Shown: positions 30,926 to 41,512, numbered from the stretch's first letter. The stretch: 64,000 nt of DNA from Sphingopyxis sp. LC363 (GCF_000756385.1 NZ_JNFC01000011.1:1-64000), one strand, 5' to 3'. Program-made: numbers and translations. The notes: generated by a model not told the origin, from the sequence alone.

Positions 30926-31074
30926 AAACCGATCATAAGCGCAATCGCGCCGCCGATGCGAGCGGTTTTGCGAGCCGACGTCCGCCCCGCCGGACGCCAG
31001 CCGGCGGTTGGAAAAGCGCGCGAGGCAGGCTAGGCACGCTTCGCCCGCTCCCGAACGATCAAGGTACAGACGCG

Positions 31075-31761
31075 ATGGACGAGACGCCGAACCGCAAAGC
31101 CGAACCCGCCGCGGACCGCCCGTCCTCGACGGCGACCGAGTTGGGCTCGCGTTTCCTGCGCTACCTGCCCTTCATCACCATCGCGCATTTCGTGATCGGA
31201 CTGCCCGCGCTGATCGCCTCGCTCGCGCTCGCCTGGTTCGCATTCGTGCAGGCCGACGCGACGCAGAAGATGCAGACCGGCGGCGTGATGCCCTTCGTCA
31301 CCTTCGGAACGAGCAATGGGGACGAGGATGGCAATCAGGATATTTCGCTGTCACTGACGAACAATGGCGTCGGCCCCGCTATCCTCGGTCCGATCGAAGT
31401 CCGCTATGAAGGCAAGCCGATCGATACGCCGGTCGAGCTCCTCAAGACCTGCTGCGCGAAAGCCGGCATGCAGGGCGTGCGCCTTTCCACCTCGCCGTCG
31501 ACCGGCATTGCCGTCCGGCCCGGAGAAACCATCGAATTCGTGAGCTTTCCGCGCACTCCCGAATCCGAAAAGCTGTGGCAGACGTTCAACAAGGAGCGAT
31601 GGAAGCTGAAGGTTCGTTCCTGCTATTGCTCGATCTTCAACGATTGCTGGATCACCGAAGGAATGCAGGGGCTGCCGAAGCCGGTGAACAAATGCCCGGC
31701 CAATTGGTCGCTCTATCGCGAGGACGCGGGAAAGCGGATCGGCGGGGTGGCCGCCAAATAA
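31075..31761 (+). CDS. membrane-anchored cysteine-rich protein of unknown function
   Basis: This 228-residue protein has one membrane span (LPFITIAHFVIGLPALIASL, about 31-58) preceded by a short charged N-terminus. The remaining 165 residues are probably periplasmic. Six cysteines are placed as C126-C127, C183, C185, C191 and C207, consistent with disulfides or a metal site. I recognise no family. It precedes the ArsR operon in the same direction, but that operon has its own promoter. Confidence 0.75.
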   Translation: MDETPNRKAEPAADRPSSTATELGSRFLRYLPFITIAHFVIGLPALIASLALAWFAFVQADATQKMQTGGVMPFVTFGTSNGDEDGNQDISLSLTNNGVGPAILGPIEVRYEGKPIDTPVELLKTCCAKAGMQGVRLSTSPSTGIAVRPGETIEFVSFPRTPESEKLWQTFNKERWKLKVRSCYCSIFNDCWITEGMQGLPKPVNKCPANWSLYREDAGKRIGGVAAK

Positions 31762-31762
31762 T

Positions 31763-31818
31763 TCAACCAATCGGTTGACAATAAAAATTGAGACTCCATA
31801 TTCAACCACATGGTTGAA
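31763..31818 (+). promoter_or_regulatory. ArsR-type promoter with two operators
   Basis: The -35 hexamer TTGACA is at 31775-31780. A plausible -10 (CATATT, 31797-31802) is 16 bp away, giving a start site near 31809. Two inverted repeats occur: TCAACC/GGTTGA at 31763-31768 and 31773-31778, overlapping the -35, and TTCAACCA-CA-TGGTTGAA at 31801-31818. The second overlaps the -10 and the ATG at 31810. Their centres are 39 bp apart, near four helical turns. Repression by the ArsR protein is predicted. Confidence 0.75.
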
Positions 31819-32205
31819 CATGATTCGCACAGGCTCGATACGATCTTCCACGCCCTCGGCGACACGACGCGCCGCGCGATGCTCGGCGAGCTTGCCGCCG
31901 GCGAACGGACGGTGGGTGAACTCGCCGAACCTTTTGCGATGTCGCTTGCGGCGGCATCGAAGCATATCAAAGTGCTCGAAGCCGCCGGGCTGGTCCGTCG
32001 TGACATCCGCGGCCGCACGCATGTCTGCAGCCTCGACCCCGTCCCCCTGATGCGCGCGGACCAGTGGATCGGCATCTACCGCCGCTTCTGGACCGATCGC
32101 CTCGACCTACTCGAGAAAATCCTGCGCGCCGACGATGCCGCACCGCCTCCCCCAAGAAGCCCCTCCCCGGGAAAGAAGGAGAATGACGATGACGACGATG
32201 CTTGA
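31810..32205 (+). CDS. ArsR family transcriptional regulator
   Basis: This 131-residue winged-helix repressor has the recognition region VGELAEPFAMSLAAASKHIKVLEAAG, typical of the ArsR subgroup paired with SRPBCC proteins. It lacks the metal-binding Cys set of ArsR or SmtB, so it probably senses another signal. The ATG at 31810 lies inside an operator and near the predicted transcript start, so the mRNA may be leaderless. The gene overlaps the SRPBCC gene by 23 bp. Confidence 0.9.
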   Translation: MVEHDSHRLDTIFHALGDTTRRAMLGELAAGERTVGELAEPFAMSLAAASKHIKVLEAAGLVRRDIRGRTHVCSLDPVPLMRADQWIGIYRRFWTDRLDLLEKILRADDAAPPPPRSPSPGKKENDDDDDA

Positions 32206-32722
32206 CCAAGACCATTTCGGCACACTGGCCGAGCCCGCGACGCTGCGGATCGAGCGCCTCCTCCCCGGCCCCGCCGAACGCGTCTGGGCCTATCTGACCG
32301 ACAGCGAACTGCGCCGCCAATGGCTTGCCGCAGGCGCGATGGAACAGATGGTGGGCGCGCCGGTCGAACTCGTGTGGCGCAACGACGAACTCACCGATCC
32401 GCCGGGGAAGCGGCCCGAAGGTTTCGGTGACGAGCACCGGATGACGTGCGAGATCGTCGCGATCGACGCGCCGCGCCTCCTGTCGATCAGCTGGGGCAGT
32501 ACCGGCGGCGTGACCTTCACGCTCGACGAACGCGGTGACGAGGTGCTGCTCACGATCGTCCACAAGCGCATCGAGGATCCCGAAGTGCTGCTCAACGTCA
32601 GCGCCGGCTGGCACGCGCATCTCGACGTCCTCGAAGCGCGCGCGCGCGAAACGCAGGCCGCGCCGCACTGGGACAATTGGGTCCGGCTGCGCGACGCCTA
32701 TGCCGAGCGGCTGTTCGGCTGA
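32183..32722 (+). CDS. SRPBCC (AHSA1-like) family protein
   Basis: This 179-residue protein begins MTMTTMLDQDHFGTLAEPAT and has the AHSA1-type core RIERLLPGPAERVWAYLTD followed by ELRRQWLAAGAMEQM, a family of hydrophobic-cavity ligand-binding folds. An AAGGAG site lies just before ATG 32183. ArsR-SRPBCC pairs are widespread in proteobacteria and usually autoregulated. The ligand is unknown. Confidence 0.9.
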   Translation: MTMTTMLDQDHFGTLAEPATLRIERLLPGPAERVWAYLTDSELRRQWLAAGAMEQMVGAPVELVWRNDELTDPPGKRPEGFGDEHRMTCEIVAIDAPRLLSISWGSTGGVTFTLDERGDEVLLTIVHKRIEDPEVLLNVSAGWHAHLDVLEARARETQAAPHWDNWVRLRDAYAERLFG

Positions 32723-32809
32723 TTTGCCTGCGATTCCGATGGGAAGGGCCGCGCCTGCGGCCCTTCCGCCATGGCTGGAAACGACCGGAAGCTGCCATTG
32801 AGGAAGAAA

Positions 32810-32999
32810 GTCCCTCCCCTTCAGGAGTATCAGGTCGATCGGTCCCCCGGACCGATCTGAAACGTCCGGGGGACGTTTCACCTGATACTGGGTTGGGGTG
32901 GGGGCCATCGGCCTTGCGCAAGGCCGATAGACCCCACCCCACTACGACTAGGCAGCAAGCTGCCAAGTCTGCGTTGCCCCTCCCCTGAAGGGGAGGGGC
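32810..32999. repeat. large nested multi-hairpin element
   Basis: An outer pair CCCTCCCCTTCAGG (32812-32825) and its complement (32984-32997) encloses an inner 10-bp stem AGTATCAGGT (32826-32835) with ACCTGATACT (32880-32889). Inside that stem are two adjacent hairpins, arms GATCGGTCC/GGACCGATC and GAAACGTCC/GGACGTTTC, making a three-way-junction-like fold. A perfect hairpin ATCGGCCTT/AAGGCCGAT (32907-32928) lies to the right. It is convergent-flanked and could be a mobile structured element. Confidence 0.75.
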
Positions 33000-33049
33000 T
33001 AATTGCCTCAACGTCCGCTCCCACCTCTAAGCCGTCATTTCGTGACAAC

Positions 33050-33078
33050 AAAAAAAGGGCCGCCTTTCGGCGGCCCTT
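33050..33078 (-). terminator. rho-independent terminator of pnp
   Basis: On the minus strand, downstream of the pnp stop, a hairpin AAGGGCCGCC-TTTC-GGCGGCCCTT (33055-33078) is followed by a run of seven T (plus-strand A at 33050-33056). Position and structure are classical for transcription ending after pnp. Confidence 0.9.
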
Positions 33079-33101
33079 CTCTTTTCCGGAAGCGGAAGGC
33101 C

Positions 33102-35420
<2,319 letters not shown>

Positions 35421-35578
35421 GTGGTTTCCTTCGCCCGCCGGGCCCTATGCCGGGCGGGGCCTCTGATTCCGGGCAGTCCGGCCCGGGGCGGTTCAGGGCG
35501 TCTGTCTGCCCTATGGCGGTCCCGCCGGATGCGGGAGCGGCCCTGTGGTCCGGCACTTTGCGCGGAGCCAATATGACA

Positions 35579-35602
35579 GCGGCCCCGGAAGTCCGGGGCC
35601 GC
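35579..35602. terminator. rpsO-pnp intergenic hairpin
   Basis: Arms GCGGCCCCGG (35579-35588) and CCGGGGCCGC (35593-35602) with an AAGT loop lie 9 bp after the rpsO stop on the minus strand. No U-run follows, so it is more likely a processing or attenuation structure between rpsO and pnp than a full stop. Confidence 0.5.
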
Positions 35603-35611
35603 CAGAAACTC

Positions 35612-35881
35612 TTATTTGCGGAGACCCAGCTTCGCGATCAGCGCCGAATAGCGGGCCTCGTCCTTCTTCTTCAGATAGTCGAGGAGGCTGCGGCGCTTGT
35701 TGACCATCATGAGGAGGCCGCGGCGGCTGTGGTTGTCCTTGTGGTGCGCCTTGAAATGCTCGGTCAGCGTGTTGATGCGGTCGGTCAGGATCGCGACCTG
35801 GACTTCCGGCGAACCGGTGTCGCCCTTTTCGCGGGCATTGTCCTTGATGACTTCGGCTTTGCGCTCGGCGGTAATCGACAT
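35612..35881 (-). CDS. rpsO: 30S ribosomal protein S15
   Basis: The 89-residue protein ([20 protein letters not shown]) is bacterial S15, which binds 16S rRNA helices 20-22. The [12 protein letters not shown] and [16 protein letters not shown] segments are conserved. Length is exactly as in most bacteria. It is placed between truB and pnp, the classical cluster. Confidence 0.98.
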   Translation of the reverse strand: MSITAERKAEVIKDNAREKGDTGSPEVQVAILTDRINTLTEHFKAHHKDNHSRRGLLMMVNKRRSLLDYLKKKDEARYSALIAKLGLRK

Positions 35882-35906
35882 AAATAGTTTTCCTCGAACA
35901 TCCTTG

Positions 35907-36863
35907 TTACAGATTGAAGCCCCGGACGACCTTCAGCGTTCCCGCCAAAGCCTCGATCAGGGCAACGGGACGCATGTCGCTGTCCCTTCCCCAATAGAGC
36001 CCGTCTTCGGTGCACCCCCCGGTCCAGACGCGACCCTGACGGATCGCCCCTGCCGCTTCCGGGGAAAGGTTCAGAGCCGGGATGTCGACCAGCCCTGCCT
36101 CGAGCGGCAGAAATATTTCTGATTGCGCGGCCCCTTGGCCGAATGCGTTCAATTTGTCCAGCGAAATCGCCTGTTCGAGCGTGAATGGCCCCGCTTTGGT
36201 GCGGCGAAGCATGGTGACATGCCCGACCGTGCCGACCGCGCGCGCGATGTCGCGGGCGACGCTGCGAATATAGGTGCCCTTCGAGACATGCGCGGTGAGG
36301 GTGATGGATTCCAGTGCGCCTTCCCCATTCTCGTCACCCCGGACTTGATCCGGGGTCCATTCACGCCCTGTCGGAATGGATGCCGGATCAAGTCCGGCAT
36401 GACGAAGAGAGAAGACCGTCACCGCGCGCGCCTTCATCTCGACCGCCTCGCCCTTCCGCGCACGGTCATACGCCCGCTCGCCATCAATCTTGATCGCCGA
36501 ATAAGCGGGCGGCACCTGCTCGATCGCCCCCGTGAAACGCGGCAGCACCGCTTCGATTTCGGCGAGCGTCGGGCGCACATCGCTCGAAGCGACAACCTCA
36601 CCTTCCGCATCGAGCCCGGCGGTCTCGGTTCCGAAGGCGATGGTGAAGTCATAGATCTTCGACGCGTCGAGCATCCGCCCGCACAGCTTGGTCGCCTCGC
36701 CGAGCGCGATCGGCAGCACCCCCGACGCCAGCGGGTCGAGCGTCCCGCCATGGCCGACCTTGACCTTGCCGAGCCCCGCCTCGCGGCACACGCGCTTCAC
36801 CGCGCCGACCGCTTGCGTCGAGCCGAGTCCCACGGGTTTGTCGAGAATGATCCAGCCGTTCAT
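35907..36863 (-). CDS. truB: tRNA pseudouridine(55) synthase with repeat-derived insertion
   Basis: This 318-residue enzyme makes pseudouridine 55 in tRNA. The catalytic motif [14 protein letters not shown] has Asp43. Between ARAVTV (145-150) and [20 protein letters not shown] (186-205) is an insertion of about 25 residues, coded by a palindromic repeat at 36331-36405. It lies at a loop in the family fold, so function may be kept. It is 25 bp upstream of rpsO. ATG 36863 agrees with the family start ([15 protein letters not shown]). Confidence 0.95.
   Translation of the reverse strand: MNGWIILDKPVGLGSTQAVGAVKRVCREAGLGKVKVGHGGTLDPLASGVLPIALGEATKLCGRMLDASKIYDFTIAFGTETAGLDAEGEVVASSDVRPTLAEIEAVLPRFTGAIEQVPPAYSAIKIDGERAYDRARKGEAVEMKARAVTVFSLRHAGLDPASIPTGREWTPDQVRGDENGEGALESITLTAHVSKGTYIRSVARDIARAVGTVGHVTMLRRTKAGPFTLEQAISLDKLNAFGQGAAQSEIFLPLEAGLVDIPALNLSPEAAGAIRQGRVWTGGCTEDGLYWGRDSDMRPVALIEALAGTLKVVRGFNL
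36331..36405. repeat. family C palindromic repeat inserted in frame in truB
   Basis: Arms 36331-36362 and about 36374-36405 are near-perfect reverse complements. Each arm has an inner hairpin (CCCCGGACTTGATCCGGGG and TGCCGGATCAAGTCCGGCA) whose stem bases differ between arms but remain paired within each arm. It translates to residues about 154-178 of TruB, with no stop, and keeps the frame. One arm recurs at 24377-24406. Confidence 0.88.
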
Positions 36864-36896
36864 CGCAGCGCCGCTAGGCGTGCCAGGCAGCAATTG

Positions 36897-37304
36897 TCAA
36901 TTTGCTGCGGGCTTTTCGCCCATGATGTCCTTTGTCTTGTCGCGCTTCGACGGCGGCGGCGCCGAGGTGACGAAGGAGGAGAGCGGGCAGCGTTCGCCGC
37001 GCACGATGATCGACGCGAATTTATCGAGCCGCCCGGCGCCGCGCGTTTCTACACCGATCGCCTGCGCGAAATCGACGTCGCGGCAAAAACCGGCGAAGGT
37101 CCCGTAATACCAGTTGCGCTGGCGGTCCTGAATCCAGATGCCGCGGCCGCGGTCGGCCTTCCAGTTGCGGATCGAGCTGTCGCTGGGGAATATGATGCTG
37201 GCCTCGACGCCGAGCGCGCGCGCTTCCCCCGCGGGCTCGATGGCCGCCGCCGCAGAAAGGGGAAGCAGCAAGGCGGCCAGGGAGAGTGCGAGTTTCGATT
37301 TCAT
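36897..37304 (-). CDS. DUF6491-like secreted protein
   Basis: This 135-residue protein has a signal peptide (KSKLALSLAALLLPLSAAAA) and a mature region with Trp and Cys residues (IRNWKADRGRGIWIQDRQRN, YYGTFAGFCRDVDFA and GERCPLSSFV). The Cys pair may form a disulfide. It fits DUF6491-type small periplasmic proteins of Sphingomonadaceae, a tentative match. ATG 37304 gives a good signal peptide, with 37319 as an alternative. Confidence 0.7.
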   Translation of the reverse strand: MKSKLALSLAALLLPLSAAAAIEPAGEARALGVEASIIFPSDSSIRNWKADRGRGIWIQDRQRNWYYGTFAGFCRDVDFAQAIGVETRGAGRLDKFASIIVRGERCPLSSFVTSAPPPSKRDKTKDIMGEKPAAN

Positions 37305-37354
37305 AGTGACGGTGCGCATAGCAGATCGAGTCTGAACCCGTGCTGACCCCGTCT

Positions 37355-37891
37355 TTATCGCCCCCACTCACCCGCGAGCAAAGACCAGAGCCCGGTGTCG
37401 CGCACATAGCCCGTCCAGGTGATGCGCTCGGAGCGCAGCACGCCCTCCTTGGTGCAGCCGAGCTTGGCGACCGCGGCCTGGCTGCGCTTGTTGCGTTCGT
37501 CGATGCGGAATTCGATGCGGCGGATGCCGACCGCGAAGGCATGGTCGATCATCAGCTTCTTGAGCCGCCCGTTCAGGCCGGTGCCGCGCGCGTCGGGATG
37601 GATATAGGAGTTGCCGATCTCGACCGTCTGCGCCGACATGTCGGGACGCAGCCAGGCGGTCATGCCGACGAGCCGCTCGCCGTCGAAGATCGCATAGGGC
37701 ATGCGGAACTTGCCGCCGATCAGCGTATCGAAGCTCTGATCGAAATGCTCCGGATCGAAACTCGACGAATAGATCGGCCAGACGTCGGCGTCGGCGGCGC
37801 AGGCGGCTCGGAGCGCTTCGCGGTGGGGCTCGGCCAGCTTGACGAGCCGGAGGTCGCCGTCGGCGAGTTCGGTGTAAAGACGATCAAGCAT
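37355..37891 (-). CDS. GNAT family N-acetyltransferase (RimJ/RimL-like)
   Basis: This 178-residue protein has the GNAT acetyl-CoA site [19 protein letters not shown] and C-terminal [20 protein letters not shown], like protein N-terminal acetyltransferases that acetylate ribosomal proteins or small amines. It overlaps the tdk gene by 8 bp, so the pair is coupled. Confidence 0.87.
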   Translation of the reverse strand: MLDRLYTELADGDLRLVKLAEPHREALRAACAADADVWPIYSSSFDPEHFDQSFDTLIGGKFRMPYAIFDGERLVGMTAWLRPDMSAQTVEIGNSYIHPDARGTGLNGRLKKLMIDHAFAVGIRRIEFRIDERNKRSQAAVAKLGCTKEGVLRSERITWTGYVRDTGLWSLLAGEWGR

Positions 37892-38486
37892 CGGCAAGCA
37901 CTCCGGCGGCTTCGCGCCGCTTCGCCATGAAGTGACGCCGGCACATCGCGACATAGCGGTCGTTGCCGCCGATCTCGGTCTGCGCCCCCTCGACCACCGC
38001 GCGGCCGTTCTCGTCGACGCGCAGGTTCATCGTCGCCTTGCGCCCGCATTCGCACACCGCCTTCAGCTCGACAAGCGCGTCGGCGAGCCCGAGCAGCGCC
38101 GCCGAGCCGGGAAAGAGGTTCGCGGCGAAATCGGTGCGCAGGCCATAGCAGAGCACCGGGATGTCCGCCTCGTCGGCGAGCCGCGCCAGCTGCAGCACCT
38201 GCCCACGCGACAGGAACTGCGCCTCGTCGACGAGCACGCAGGCGAGCGGGCGCTGGCGGTTTTCCCCGGTCACCGCCGCGAACATGTCGCTGTCGGGATC
38301 GAATTTATGCGCCTCGGCAAGCAGGCCGATGCGGCTGGTGATCTGCCCGGCGCCATAACGGTCGTCGAGCGCGGCGGTCCACAGCATCGTTTCCATGCCG
38401 CGCTCGCGATAGTTGAAATCCGCCTGCAGCAGCGTCGTCGATTTGCCCGCATTCATGCTGGCGTAGTAGAAATAGAGCTTGGCCAT
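37884..38486 (-). CDS. tdk: thymidine kinase
   Basis: This 200-residue enzyme phosphorylates thymidine. The P-loop is [13 protein letters not shown], the lid-type [11 protein letters not shown] carries the catalytic base, and a zinc site is visible as CECGRK and CRRHF. The length fits type II bacterial Tdk. It starts at ATG 38486, downstream of an A/T-poor gap of 41 bp to the MarR-GNAT gene. Confidence 0.95.
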   Translation of the reverse strand: MAKLYFYYASMNAGKSTTLLQADFNYRERGMETMLWTAALDDRYGAGQITSRIGLLAEAHKFDPDSDMFAAVTGENRQRPLACVLVDEAQFLSRGQVLQLARLADEADIPVLCYGLRTDFAANLFPGSAALLGLADALVELKAVCECGRKATMNLRVDENGRAVVEGAQTEIGGNDRYVAMCRRHFMAKRREAAGVLADA

Positions 38487-38527
38487 GGCCGGTGCTTAGG
38501 AGCAATCCGGGCGGCGTTCCACCCCGT

Positions 38528-39475
38528 TCAAGCGGTGAGCCGCAACCGCCAGCTTTCGCTCACTTCGGGCTTGCCGAAATCGTCATGCGTTTCGACCGAC
38601 TCGACCGTGAACCCCTGCGCCGCGTAGATTTTGCGCGCGCTGGTCAGCACGGCGTGCGTCCAGAGCACGATCTCCCGATACCCCGCCGCGCGCGCAAATT
38701 CGACGCAGCGGGCGACGAGGTCGGCACCGATCCCGAGCCCGCGCGCCTCGGGCTCGACATAGAGGAGGCGCAGCCGCGCGACGCCCTCGTCCTCGGCGAC
38801 CAGAAAGACCGAACCCATCATGCGCCCCGCGCGCTCGGCGATCCAGCATTGCTCGCGGCCGGGCTGGAAACCGCGAATGAAGGCGGCGGTGATCTCGCCG
38901 ATCAGCGCTTCCATGCCGGATCCCCAGCCATAGGCCTGGTGGTAGAGGATCGCCTGCCGCGCGGTGATCATTCCCATGTCGCCCACCGCCCACGTCCTGA
39001 CGCGATGGGGCTCACTCGCGCCGCGACCCAGCCGGTCGGCGATCCAGTCGACGGCTGCGCCCAGTGCCGCGATATCCGGGTCGGGCAACCCGCCCAGAAG
39101 CTGTGCCGTCTGGTCGAAGGTTCGCGCATCGAGCGCGGCAAAGGCCGCGCGACCTTCGGCGGTCAGCACGATCGGCCGCTCGCGCGCGTCAACGCCGCGC
39201 CCGCGCGCGATCCAGCCGCGCCGCACGAACTTGCCGATAATCCGGCTGAGATAACCGGCGTCGACGCCCAGCCCTTCCTGAATTTGTTTGGCGAGGGCGG
39301 GCTCGCCGACCGCGATCTCGTACAAGATCCGCGCTTCGACGAGCGACAGTTCGCTGCCCATATAGTGCGGATCGAGCGCACCCATCCGCCGGGTATAGAA
39401 GCGGTTGAATCGTCGCAGCGCGGCAACGGCGGGCACGAGCGTCGGGCGCGGATCAGGGGAAGTGGAAGGAGCCAT
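38528..39475 (-). CDS. MarR-type HTH / GNAT acetyltransferase fusion protein
   Basis: This 315-residue protein has an N-terminal winged helix (residues 1-140: LSLVEARILYEIAVGEPALAK with QIQEGLGVDAGYLSRIIGKFV) and a C-terminal GNAT domain with VEPEARGLGIGADLVARCVE. Bifunctional MarR-GNAT proteins are known in many bacteria. A palindrome GTTGTCAATGTCAAC sits upstream. It may regulate itself and the divergent acyltransferase gene. The effector and acetyl acceptor are unknown. Confidence 0.88.
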   Translation of the reverse strand: MAPSTSPDPRPTLVPAVAALRRFNRFYTRRMGALDPHYMGSELSLVEARILYEIAVGEPALAKQIQEGLGVDAGYLSRIIGKFVRRGWIARGRGVDARERPIVLTAEGRAAFAALDARTFDQTAQLLGGLPDPDIAALGAAVDWIADRLGRGASEPHRVRTWAVGDMGMITARQAILYHQAYGWGSGMEALIGEITAAFIRGFQPGREQCWIAERAGRMMGSVFLVAEDEGVARLRLLYVEPEARGLGIGADLVARCVEFARAAGYREIVLWTHAVLTSARKIYAAQGFTVESVETHDDFGKPEVSESWRLRLTA

Positions 39476-39496
39476 GGCGCAACCGTCGTACAATTG

Positions 39497-39511
39497 GTTG
39501 TCAATGTCAAC
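39497..39511. promoter_or_regulatory. probable MarR operator
   Basis: GTTGTCAATGTCAAC is a near-perfect 15-bp palindrome (12 of 15 positions symmetrical), 22 bp upstream of the MarR-GNAT ATG and 84 bp from the divergent wax ester synthase ATG. A further palindrome ACAATTGGTTGT overlaps its left side. It fits the size and symmetry of MarR sites. Confidence 0.6.
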
Positions 39512-39594
39512 TATTATGCCTCGCTTGACTCGTTCCCGGCGGATGCCATGCTGCGCGCAAAAGATGCAGCATTTTTGAGCGGGGAGAGCTGCCG

Positions 39595-41013
39595 ATGCGC
39601 CTGATGCCGGTGACCGACGCGATGTTCCTGTGGGGGGAGAGCCGCGAGATGCCGATGCACATCGGCGGCATCAACCTTTATACGCTGCCCGATGGCGCCG
39701 ACGAGACCGAGTGGCTGAACGACCAGCTTGCGCTGCTCCGCCAGTCCGAGGGCCTGCGGCGGCCGTTCAGCGAGGTGCTGAAACTGACACCCTTCGGCCA
39801 GTACGGCCCGATCCGCCTCACCCCCGACCGCGACATCGATATGCACTATCATGTCCGCGCCGCCGCGCTGCCAAAGCCGGGGCGCTATCGTGAAATGTTC
39901 GAGCTCGCCTCGCGGCTGCACTCAGGGCTGCTCGACCGCACGCGGCCCTTATGGGAGATCACGCTGATCTCGGGACTGCCGAACCGCCAGATCGCGACCT
40001 TCAAGAAGGTCCATCACGCGCTGATGGACGGCGCCGCGAGCATCCATTTCTATAATTCGATGCTGTCGGCGGATCCCGCGGAACGCCGCGCCGCCTCACC
40101 GCTGTCGGTCGAAGCCTATGAGGCCTACAAGCGCCAGTTTCCACCGCCGAAGAAACCCGCGCGCCCGAACCTCACCGACATCAAGGCGATCGGCGACTTC
40201 CTGAAGGAGCAGTGGGGCAACAGCGTCGGCGTGACGAAAGCGATGAACCAGTATCTCGCGGCGATGTTCGGCATCGGCGGCGACGGCCTCGCGACGCCCT
40301 TTGCCGGGGTGCCGCGCACCAGCTTCAACCGCAACATCACCGGCGCGCGGCGCTTCGTCGCGCAAAGCTGGTCGCTGGAACGGGTCAGGGCGATGGGCAA
40401 GGCCTATGACGGCACGATCAACGACGCGGTGCTCGGCATGTGCGCGGGGGCGATGCGCAAATATCTGCAATCGCTGAACGAGCTGCCCGACAAGCCATTG
40501 AAAGCCATGGCACCGGTGTCGATCCGGCCTAAGGACGATGTCGATTCGGGCAATTCGGTCGCGTCGGTGACCGCGAACCTCGCGACGCATGTCGACGATC
40601 CAGCGACGCGCATGGCGATGATCCAGGAATCGATGAATTCGGCAAAGGCGCAGCTGCGCGCGATGACGGCGGCGCAGATCCAGCTCTATACCGCGATCAC
40701 CAGCTTCCCGATGATGCTGACCGCGCTGACGCGTACCGCCGACAAATTTCCCGCCTATTCGGTGACGATCTCGAACGTCCCCGGCCCGCGCGAGCAGATG
40801 TACTGGAACGGCGCTAGGCTCGACGGCATGTATCCCGCGAGCATCCCGGTCGACGGCATGGCGATGAACATCACGCAGGTGTCGAATTTCAAGAATATCG
40901 ACTTCGGCATCACCGCGTGCCGCCGCAGCGTCCCGCACGCGCAGCGGATGATCGACTATCTGGAGGAAGCGCTGGTCGAGCTGGAGTCGGCGGCGGGGAT
41001 CAAGGGGAAGTAG
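39595..41013 (+). CDS. wax ester synthase / diacylglycerol acyltransferase
   Basis: This 472-residue WS/DGAT enzyme transfers fatty acyl groups from acyl-CoA to alcohols or diacylglycerol, making storage lipids. The catalytic HHxxxDG motif appears as HHALMDG (140-146). The PLWEITL segment and the C-terminal NVPGPREQMYWNGARLDGMYP are typical. It is the only storage-lipid gene here and is divergent from the MarR-GNAT gene. Length fits the family. Confidence 0.93.
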   Translation: MRLMPVTDAMFLWGESREMPMHIGGINLYTLPDGADETEWLNDQLALLRQSEGLRRPFSEVLKLTPFGQYGPIRLTPDRDIDMHYHVRAAALPKPGRYREMFELASRLHSGLLDRTRPLWEITLISGLPNRQIATFKKVHHALMDGAASIHFYNSMLSADPAERRAASPLSVEAYEAYKRQFPPPKKPARPNLTDIKAIGDFLKEQWGNSVGVTKAMNQYLAAMFGIGGDGLATPFAGVPRTSFNRNITGARRFVAQSWSLERVRAMGKAYDGTINDAVLGMCAGAMRKYLQSLNELPDKPLKAMAPVSIRPKDDVDSGNSVASVTANLATHVDDPATRMAMIQESMNSAKAQLRAMTAAQIQLYTAITSFPMMLTALTRTADKFPAYSVTISNVPGPREQMYWNGARLDGMYPASIPVDGMAMNITQVSNFKNIDFGITACRRSVPHAQRMIDYLEEALVELESAAGIKGK

Positions 41014-41019
41014 GAATAG

Positions 41020-41099
41020 CCGTCGCCCCCGCGAAGGCGGGGGCCGCCATCGTCGTGGCGCAAAGCTGCCAGCGGCCCCCGCCTTCGCGGGGGCGACGG
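41020..41099. repeat. long palindromic repeat, family A, copy 2
   Basis: Arms 41020-41047 and 41072-41099 are perfect 28-bp complements of the same sequence as the element at 9502-9593, with an unrelated 24-nt loop. It lies between convergent genes (WS/DGAT and rbfA) and ends directly at the rbfA stop. Confidence 0.9.
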
Positions 41100-41100
41100 A

Positions 41101-41502
41101 TTATTCGGCCCCAGGCTCGCCCAAATCGCGCATTACCTTCGGGTCGCGCAGCAATTTGTCGATATGGCTCGCCTCGTCGAAGCTTTCGTCGGCGAGGAAT
41201 TTGAGCTTCGCCGCATATTTCATGCGGATACGGTGCGCGACCTCGCGCTGGAGATAGGCGGTGTTGGTGCGCAGCGCCTTGATCACCGCCTCCTCATCCT
41301 TGCCCAGCAGCGGCTTTACGAAGACGGTCGCGTGGCGGAGGTCGGGCGACATGCGCACTTCGGTCACGCTGACCGGATGCGTCGCGAGAATATCGTCATG
41401 CACATCGCCGCGCGCGAGGATTTCGCTCAGCACATGGCGCACCTGTTCGCCCACGCGCAGCACGCGGACGGAAGGTCCTTCGGATTGTTCCTTGTGTCTC
41501 AT
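41101..41502 (-). CDS. rbfA: 30S ribosome-binding factor A
   Basis: This 133-residue KH-like protein assists late 30S maturation and cold adaptation. Conserved stretches are [37 protein letters not shown] and [20 protein letters not shown]. It is the last gene of the nusA operon, 156 bp from infB, with a multi-hairpin repeat between. Confidence 0.95.
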   Translation of the reverse strand: MRHKEQSEGPSVRVLRVGEQVRHVLSEILARGDVHDDILATHPVSVTEVRMSPDLRHATVFVKPLLGKDEEAVIKALRTNTAYLQREVAHRIRMKYAAKLKFLADESFDEASHIDKLLRDPKVMRDLGEPGAE

Positions 41503-41512
41503 TTCACCCTCC

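Larger units (their letters stand above)
32723..33101. other. 379-bp intergenic region between SRPBCC gene and pnp
   Basis: No gene is supported. It is filled by the structured element at 32810-32999 and the pnp terminator at 33050-33078. Several short reading frames through it have no ribosome-binding site or coding signature. Confidence 0.75.

Noticed and set aside
32810-32999. tRNA or rRNA fragment
   Set aside because: The hairpins do not give a cloverleaf with a T-loop or anticodon, and no rRNA-like sequence is seen.
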